49,835 nucleotides of DNA from Deltaproteobacteria bacterium. Lineage in GTDB: Bacteria; Desulfobacterota; Desulfarculia; Adiutricales; Adiutricaceae. This document shows, in pieces, positions 46,183 through 49,835 of the stretch. Location of the stretch: positions 1 to 49,835 of the forward strand of contig JAISMU010000008.1 of assembly GCA_031276635.1 (NCBI GenBank), read 5' to 3'. The stretch's first letter is position 1. Each line of letters starts with the position of its first letter. The translations under genes were made by a program, and so were the position numbers. The notes beneath the pieces are model-generated. The model had not been told where the DNA came from. It worked only from the letters and a program-made list of their open reading frames with translations, and did not search any database.

Positions 46183-46663
46183 GGTTGACGCGGCCATCTG
46201 AGCTTGGGCCGCCAAGGCATTGAATAATTTTTTTTGAGTAAAATTTGTTTTTTATTTTTTTTAGAATTTAGTCAATAAATATTTTAATATATATGTCTAA
46301 GTTAAAATTCAAGCCTTGGTCGACCATAGATAACAGCCAAGAGAAGTCAGTAAGTGAACAAGGGAACGGTTGAGATTGACATATTCAAGGCGGGCTTGGT
46401 AAAATTTAGCTGAACCCACTTGTCGGAGAAATTAACCATAGCGGGAAAGTTTTAGGCCCAAGCCAGAAGGTCACCAGGCTGGGGAGGCTGTTCCCAAGGA
46501 TTATCAAGCTCAGAGCTTTTTCCAAAAACCGCCGTTTAGCTTGGCTCGCGGGCTTAAATTAAATGGCTTGTCCTGGGAGCGTTAGACCCAGTTGTTGTCA
46601 TAACAGCGGCTTTTGGCGGCGATCGCTCGCCTTTCGCCAAAACCCCGGGCGGAGCTTTTAGTG
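46183..46663. other. Upstream region of folE2
   Basis: No gene is seen. It is A/T-rich to 46300 and then mixed, with the promoter at 46376-46405. I looked for a preQ1 or THF riboswitch pattern and found none I could support. The frame upstream of the folE2 start contains a TTG at 46613 without a ribosome-binding site. Confidence 0.4.
46376..46405 (+). promoter_or_regulatory. Sigma-70-type promoter for folE2
   Basis: TTGACA (46376-46381), an 18-base spacer and TAAAAT (46400-46405) lie about 260 bases before the folE2 start. Confidence 0.7.
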
Positions 46664-47515
46664 ATGGTTAAACCGGAATCTGGCCCTAACCAGGGCCTGA
46701 ATATGGCTGACGTGCAAAACCAGTTCGACAGCCGTCGCATTAAGATTGATCAGGTGGGCGTCAAAAAGATCCATTATCCTATTAATGTCAAGGACAGGGC
46801 TAATGGCTCCCAAAGAACTGTGGCCTCGGTCAACATGTATGTGGAGTTGCCCCATCATCACAAGGGCACCCACATGTCCAGGTTTATTGAGGTGCTGTCG
46901 GTTCACCGCCACAGCATCACCACCTCCACCATTCCCTCCATCCTTTCGGACATGAAAGCCCGGTTGCAGGCAGAGGCCGCCCACCTGGAGCTGACATTTC
47001 CCTTTTTCATGGAAAAAGCCGCCCCGGTGACCGGGGCCATGAGCCTGATGGAGTACACCTGCGCCCTGGTCGGGACCCAGACCGGGGAAGAGACGGATCT
47101 TTCGGTCTCGGTGTGCGTGCCCATCACCACCCTGTGCCCGTGCTCCCGGGAGATCAGCGACTATGGGGCCCATAACCAGCGGGGCGAGGTGACCGTCAAA
47201 GTCCGCTATAAGCAGTTTTTCTGGATGGAGGACCTGATCCGCCTGGTGGAAAGCTCGGCCTCCAGTGAGGTCTATTCCCTTTTGAAGCGGGCGGACGAAA
47301 AATTGGTGACCGAGCGGGCTTACGATAACCCCCGTTTTGTCGAGGATGTGGTCCGGGAGGTGGCTGTCAAGCTCATGGCTGAAGAGAATTTTACCTGGTT
47401 TTCCGTGGCCGCCGAGAATTTTGAGTCCATTCACAATCATTCGGCCTACGCTTTTTTGGAGTACACGCGCCCAGACGGCCCCCACGCCGAGGAGGGGCCC
47501 TTAAATGGCCAATAG
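46664..47515 (+). CDS. folE2: GTP cyclohydrolase FolE2 (type IB)
   Basis: A 283-residue enzyme that makes dihydroneopterin triphosphate from GTP, the first step of folate and deazaguanine (queuosine) synthesis. Typical motifs: DVQNQFDSRRIKIDQVGVKK near the start, HRHSITTSTIPS, and the catalytic/metal motif TTLCPCSREISDYGAHNQ with Cys158. FolE2 works with Mn and replaces the zinc enzyme FolE, commonly under zinc limitation. The frame opens upstream at a TTG; the ATG at 46664 follows GGAG and is preferred, while the ATG at 46703 would give the usual shorter FolE2 start. The folate gene folP lies elsewhere in the window (9977). Confidence 0.95.
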   Translation: MVKPESGPNQGLNMADVQNQFDSRRIKIDQVGVKKIHYPINVKDRANGSQRTVASVNMYVELPHHHKGTHMSRFIEVLSVHRHSITTSTIPSILSDMKARLQAEAAHLELTFPFFMEKAAPVTGAMSLMEYTCALVGTQTGEETDLSVSVCVPITTLCPCSREISDYGAHNQRGEVTVKVRYKQFFWMEDLIRLVESSASSEVYSLLKRADEKLVTERAYDNPRFVEDVVREVAVKLMAEENFTWFSVAAENFESIHNHSAYAFLEYTRPDGPHAEEGPLNGQ

Positions 47516-47702
47516 CCGCGGCCTCGCTCAGCCTGTTCAGCTTGATCCACCTGGGCCCCCAGAGGCCGGCCTAGCGCTCGTTTATTCCCCGCGTTCCCCC
47601 TGGTTTGGTTCACTCTGGTTTGGTCCCCCCTGGTTTGGTCCCCCCTGGTTTAGTCCCCCCTATATTAATAGTTACGTGGGGAGGCGCCAGTGGACAAATT
47701 GA
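47505..47702 (+). CDS. Possible small protein with WFGPP repeats, low support
   Basis: A 65-codon frame. Its ATG overlaps the stop codon of folE2 and follows GGAGGGG at a good spacing, as in translational coupling. The C-terminal half is built on the 15-bp DNA repeat and reads WFGSLWFGPPWFGPPWFSPP. It overlaps the GTG start of murA by 13 bases. It may be a real small or leader peptide, or only an open frame across a repeat. No family is recognised. Confidence 0.25.
   Translation: MANSRGLAQPVQLDPPGPPEAGLALVYSPRSPWFGSLWFGPPWFGPPWFSPPYINSYVGRRQWTN
47600..47659. repeat. Four tandem 15-bp repeats ahead of murA
   Basis: CTGGTTTGGTTCACT, CTGGTTTGGTCCCCC twice, and CTGGTTTAGTCCCCC, head to tail. 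The array ends 30 bases before the murA start codon. A period of 15 keeps any reading frame through it intact. Confidence 0.9.
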
Positions 47703-48958
47703 TCGTGACCGGGGGCTTCCCCTTAAAGGGTCAAGTCCGGATCAGCGGAGCCAAGAACGCGGCCCTGCCGCTCATGGCCGCGGCCATCCTGGCCGAGAGC
47801 CCACTCAAGCTGACCAACCTGCCGGCTCTGGGCGATCTCCTGACCATGGGGCGGCTGCTGCGATTTATGGGCGGCCAGGTGGAGTTGGGTCGGTTGAACG
47901 CCAATGAGGCGGAGCTGGATTTGACCGGTCTCGCCCGGCCCGAGGCTCCCCATGAGCTCGTCAAGACCATGCGGGCCTCGGCCCTGGTTCTGGGGCCGCT
48001 TTTAGCCCGCCTGGGGCGGGCCAAAGTGTCCTTGCCCGGGGGTTGCGCCATTGGCGTCCGTCCCATTGACCTGCATTTGAAGGCTTTACAGGCCATGGGG
48101 GCCATCTTTGATCTTTCTGGGGGGGACATCGTGGCCCGGGCTCCCGAGGGGGGGCTCCAAGGGGCCGAGATCCGCTTTGAGAACGTCACCGTCACCGGCA
48201 CGGAAAACGTTATGATGGCCGCGACCCTGGCTCAGGGGCGGACCGTTCTCGCCAACGCCGCCCGGGAGCCGGAGGTGGTGGACACGGGCCAGGCTCTTAG
48301 GGCCATGGGGGCCAGGCTAACGGGTTTGGGGACGGACACCATTATAATTGATGGGGTCAGCTCCCTGAAAGGAGCCAGCTATGAGGTCATGCCGGACCGC
48401 ATTGAGGCGGGGACCCTTTTGGCGGCCGTGGCTTTGGCGGGGGGCGAGATAACCCTCCTCGGCTTTCCCCACGAGGCTCTGGCCACAGTGTTGGCCAAGC
48501 TCCGGGCGACTGGCCTGACCTTGACCCCTCAGGGGCCGGATCTGGTGGCCCGGGCCCCGGCGACTTTAATGGCCGCTGATGTCATCACTCAGCCGCATCC
48601 CGGTTTTCCCACGGACATGCAGGCCCAGTTCATGGCCATGATGACGGCGGCCCGGGGAACCAGCGTGATCACGGAGACCATATTTGAAAACCGGTTCATG
48701 CACGTCGGGGAACTGCGTCGCTTGGGAGCCAATATTTCCCTGGAGGGCCGGACCGCCGTGGTCCGGGGGGTCGAGTCCCTCTCTGGGGCCCCCTTGACCG
48801 CCTCGGACCTGCGGGCCTCGGCCAGTCTGGTCTTGGCTTCCCTGGCCGCCCGAGGCGAGAGCCAGATCCACCGGGTTTATCACCTGGACCGGGGCTATGA
48901 GGGTCTGGATAGAAAACTGAGCTCATTGGGGGCCTCAATCCAGCGGGTCAAGGCCTGA
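47690..48958 (+). CDS. murA: UDP-N-acetylglucosamine 1-carboxyvinyltransferase MurA
   Basis: A 422-residue enzyme for the first committed step of peptidoglycan synthesis, adding enolpyruvate from PEP to UDP-GlcNAc. Lys22 in SGAKNAALPL and the reactive Cys119 in LPGGCAIGVRPIDLH are in place; Cys at this position makes the enzyme fosfomycin-sensitive by family knowledge. TDMQAQFMA and the RASASLVLA segment near the C-terminus complete the EPT fold. The start is GTG with GGGGAGG 6-7 bases upstream. It shares the plus-strand direction with folE2, 174 bases away. Confidence 0.96.
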   Translation: MDKLIVTGGFPLKGQVRISGAKNAALPLMAAAILAESPLKLTNLPALGDLLTMGRLLRFMGGQVELGRLNANEAELDLTGLARPEAPHELVKTMRASALVLGPLLARLGRAKVSLPGGCAIGVRPIDLHLKALQAMGAIFDLSGGDIVARAPEGGLQGAEIRFENVTVTGTENVMMAATLAQGRTVLANAAREPEVVDTGQALRAMGARLTGLGTDTIIIDGVSSLKGASYEVMPDRIEAGTLLAAVALAGGEITLLGFPHEALATVLAKLRATGLTLTPQGPDLVARAPATLMAADVITQPHPGFPTDMQAQFMAMMTAARGTSVITETIFENRFMHVGELRRLGANISLEGRTAVVRGVESLSGAPLTASDLRASASLVLASLAARGESQIHRVYHLDRGYEGLDRKLSSLGASIQRVKA

Positions 48959-49064
48959 TCCGGGCCCAAAAACCTCGAAAATGAGGCGGGAGGGGGAATT
49001 TGAGGCAGGTAAGTTGTGGAAATTATTGGAGAAAAAAATTTTTTAAATTTTTTCAAAAAAAGGC
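48959..49064. other. Spacer between murA and the rRNA promoter
   Basis: It contains an A/T-rich stretch at 49017-49062 just upstream of the P1 -35, in the position of an UP element. CCTCGAAAATGAGG at 48974-48987 forms a weak stem that might end murA transcription. Confidence 0.4.
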
Positions 49065-49092
49065 TTGACATTAATCCAGAGGAGAGTATAAT
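49065..49092 (+). promoter_or_regulatory. rRNA operon promoter P1
   Basis: TTGACA (49065-49070), a 16-base spacer and TATAAT (49087-49092): both hexamers are perfect. The A/T-rich DNA upstream resembles an UP element. A 16-base spacer is common in growth-rate-controlled rRNA promoters. Confidence 0.9.
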
Positions 49093-49197
49093 CCGCTCTT
49101 GTCGCTTGAGAAAACCTGATGGCGCTCGAAAGTGGCCCCGGACACGGGATTGGAACAGAGGTTGAGTAAAAAATGCTTCAAGACAAAAATTTAGTTC

Positions 49198-49226
49198 TTG
49201 ACAAGCTCACAAAGTTCTGATAAAAT
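49198..49226 (+). promoter_or_regulatory. rRNA operon promoter P2
   Basis: TTGACA (49198-49203), a 17-base spacer and TAAAAT (49221-49226), 133 bases after P1 and directly before the leader repeats. Confidence 0.75.
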
Positions 49227-49235
49227 GAAATTAAT

Positions 49236-49373
49236 TCTGGAAATGAGCTTTCGAGCTCAAAACAGGAAAAAAATCTGGAAAAGAGCTTTCGGGCTCTGAA
49301 CAGAAAAATCTGAAAAGAGCTTTCGGGCTCTGAACAGAAATAGTCTGAAAATGAGCCTTTGGGCTCGGACTCA
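49236..49373 (+). repeat. Four tandem hairpin repeats in the rRNA leader
   Basis: Units begin at 49236, 49274, 49309 and 49344 (periods 38, 35, 35). Each reads TCTG(G)AAA(A/T)GAGC, then TTTCG or a variant, then GGCTC/AGCTC and (TG)AACAG. GAGC/GCTC forms a short stem with a T-rich loop in each unit. They precede boxA and would be in every pre-rRNA from both promoters. Confidence 0.88.
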
Positions 49374-49379
49374 GAAGCG

Positions 49380-49391
49380 GCTCTTTGAAAA
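49380..49391 (+). promoter_or_regulatory. boxA antitermination site
   Basis: GCTCTTTGAAAA matches the boxA consensus (TGCTCTTTAACA) at most positions, in the leader about 80 bases before 16S. It is expected to bind NusB/NusE and allow antitermination in rRNA synthesis. Confidence 0.75.
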
Positions 49392-49468
49392 CTAAATAGC
49401 GGAACATACATGCAAGCGTATTAGGGCTCTAATGGATTCCTTTTAGGAAAACTTTTTCCGATATTATA

Positions 49469-49835
<367 letters not shown>

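Noticed and set aside
46183-46663. preQ1 or THF riboswitch upstream of folE2
   Set aside because: No match to the conserved core of either class could be found by eye.

Overview
The window looks like a chromosomal segment of a deltaproteobacterium (Desulfobacterota). Three things point there: the ftsH-folP-cdaA-ybbR-glmM gene order, a DUF1844 protein beside an HtrA protease, and a 16S rRNA 5' end with a typical deltaproteobacterial look. I cannot place it further without a search. Coding regions are GC-rich, while many spacers are long and strongly A/T-rich with short GC-rich islands full of stops. At least two of these islands are recognisable gene relics, which suggests ongoing genome decay.

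Layout. 1-2.7 kb is gene-poor and holds a decayed second copy of the 3' half of glmM. 2.7-5.9 kb carries an outer-membrane TPR/beta-barrel protein (Slam-like) followed by an exported FecR-domain protein, then a decayed fragment of the barrel gene. 6.5-13.0 kb (minus strand) is the block ftsH, folP, cdaA, ybbR, glmM, which joins membrane proteolysis, folate synthesis, c-di-AMP signalling and peptidoglycan precursor synthesis. infA, a corrinoid-protein-like gene that has lost its cobalamin ligand, and a GntR/UTRA regulator follow upstream (minus strand). 15.9-18.0 kb (plus strand) has DUF1844 and HtrA/DegP. 18.05-19.0 kb is an array of five diverged ~215-bp repeats with hairpins. It is followed by two near-identical small XRE regulators, each with its own promoter and an operator-like inverted repeat in the same position.

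21-25 kb (minus strand) encodes glycogen synthase and a GH57-family enzyme. 25.6-26.3 kb is a YiiX-like lipoprotein hydrolase. 28-33.8 kb (plus strand) has glnS and then a compact four-gene run: two PilT-type ATPases, a zinc-ribbon protein and a NYN-domain protein. 34.1-36.2 kb holds three small exported basic proteins, two of which share a C-terminal motif. 36.6-39.6 kb (minus strand) has a tyrosine/dual-specificity phosphatase, an exported protein of unknown function and adenosylhomocysteinase. 41.6-49.0 kb (plus strand) has mfd, a SurA-like lipoprotein/chaperone, folE2 and murA. The window ends in an rRNA operon with two promoters, a leader of four tandem hairpin repeats, boxA and the first ~367 nt of 16S rRNA.

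The best candidates for undescribed biology are the five-unit hairpin array with the adjacent XRE twins, the PilT-PilT-zinc ribbon-NYN operon, the small exported protein family, the Slam-like/FecR pair and the repeated rRNA leader. All assignments come from reading the sequence; no database search was possible.
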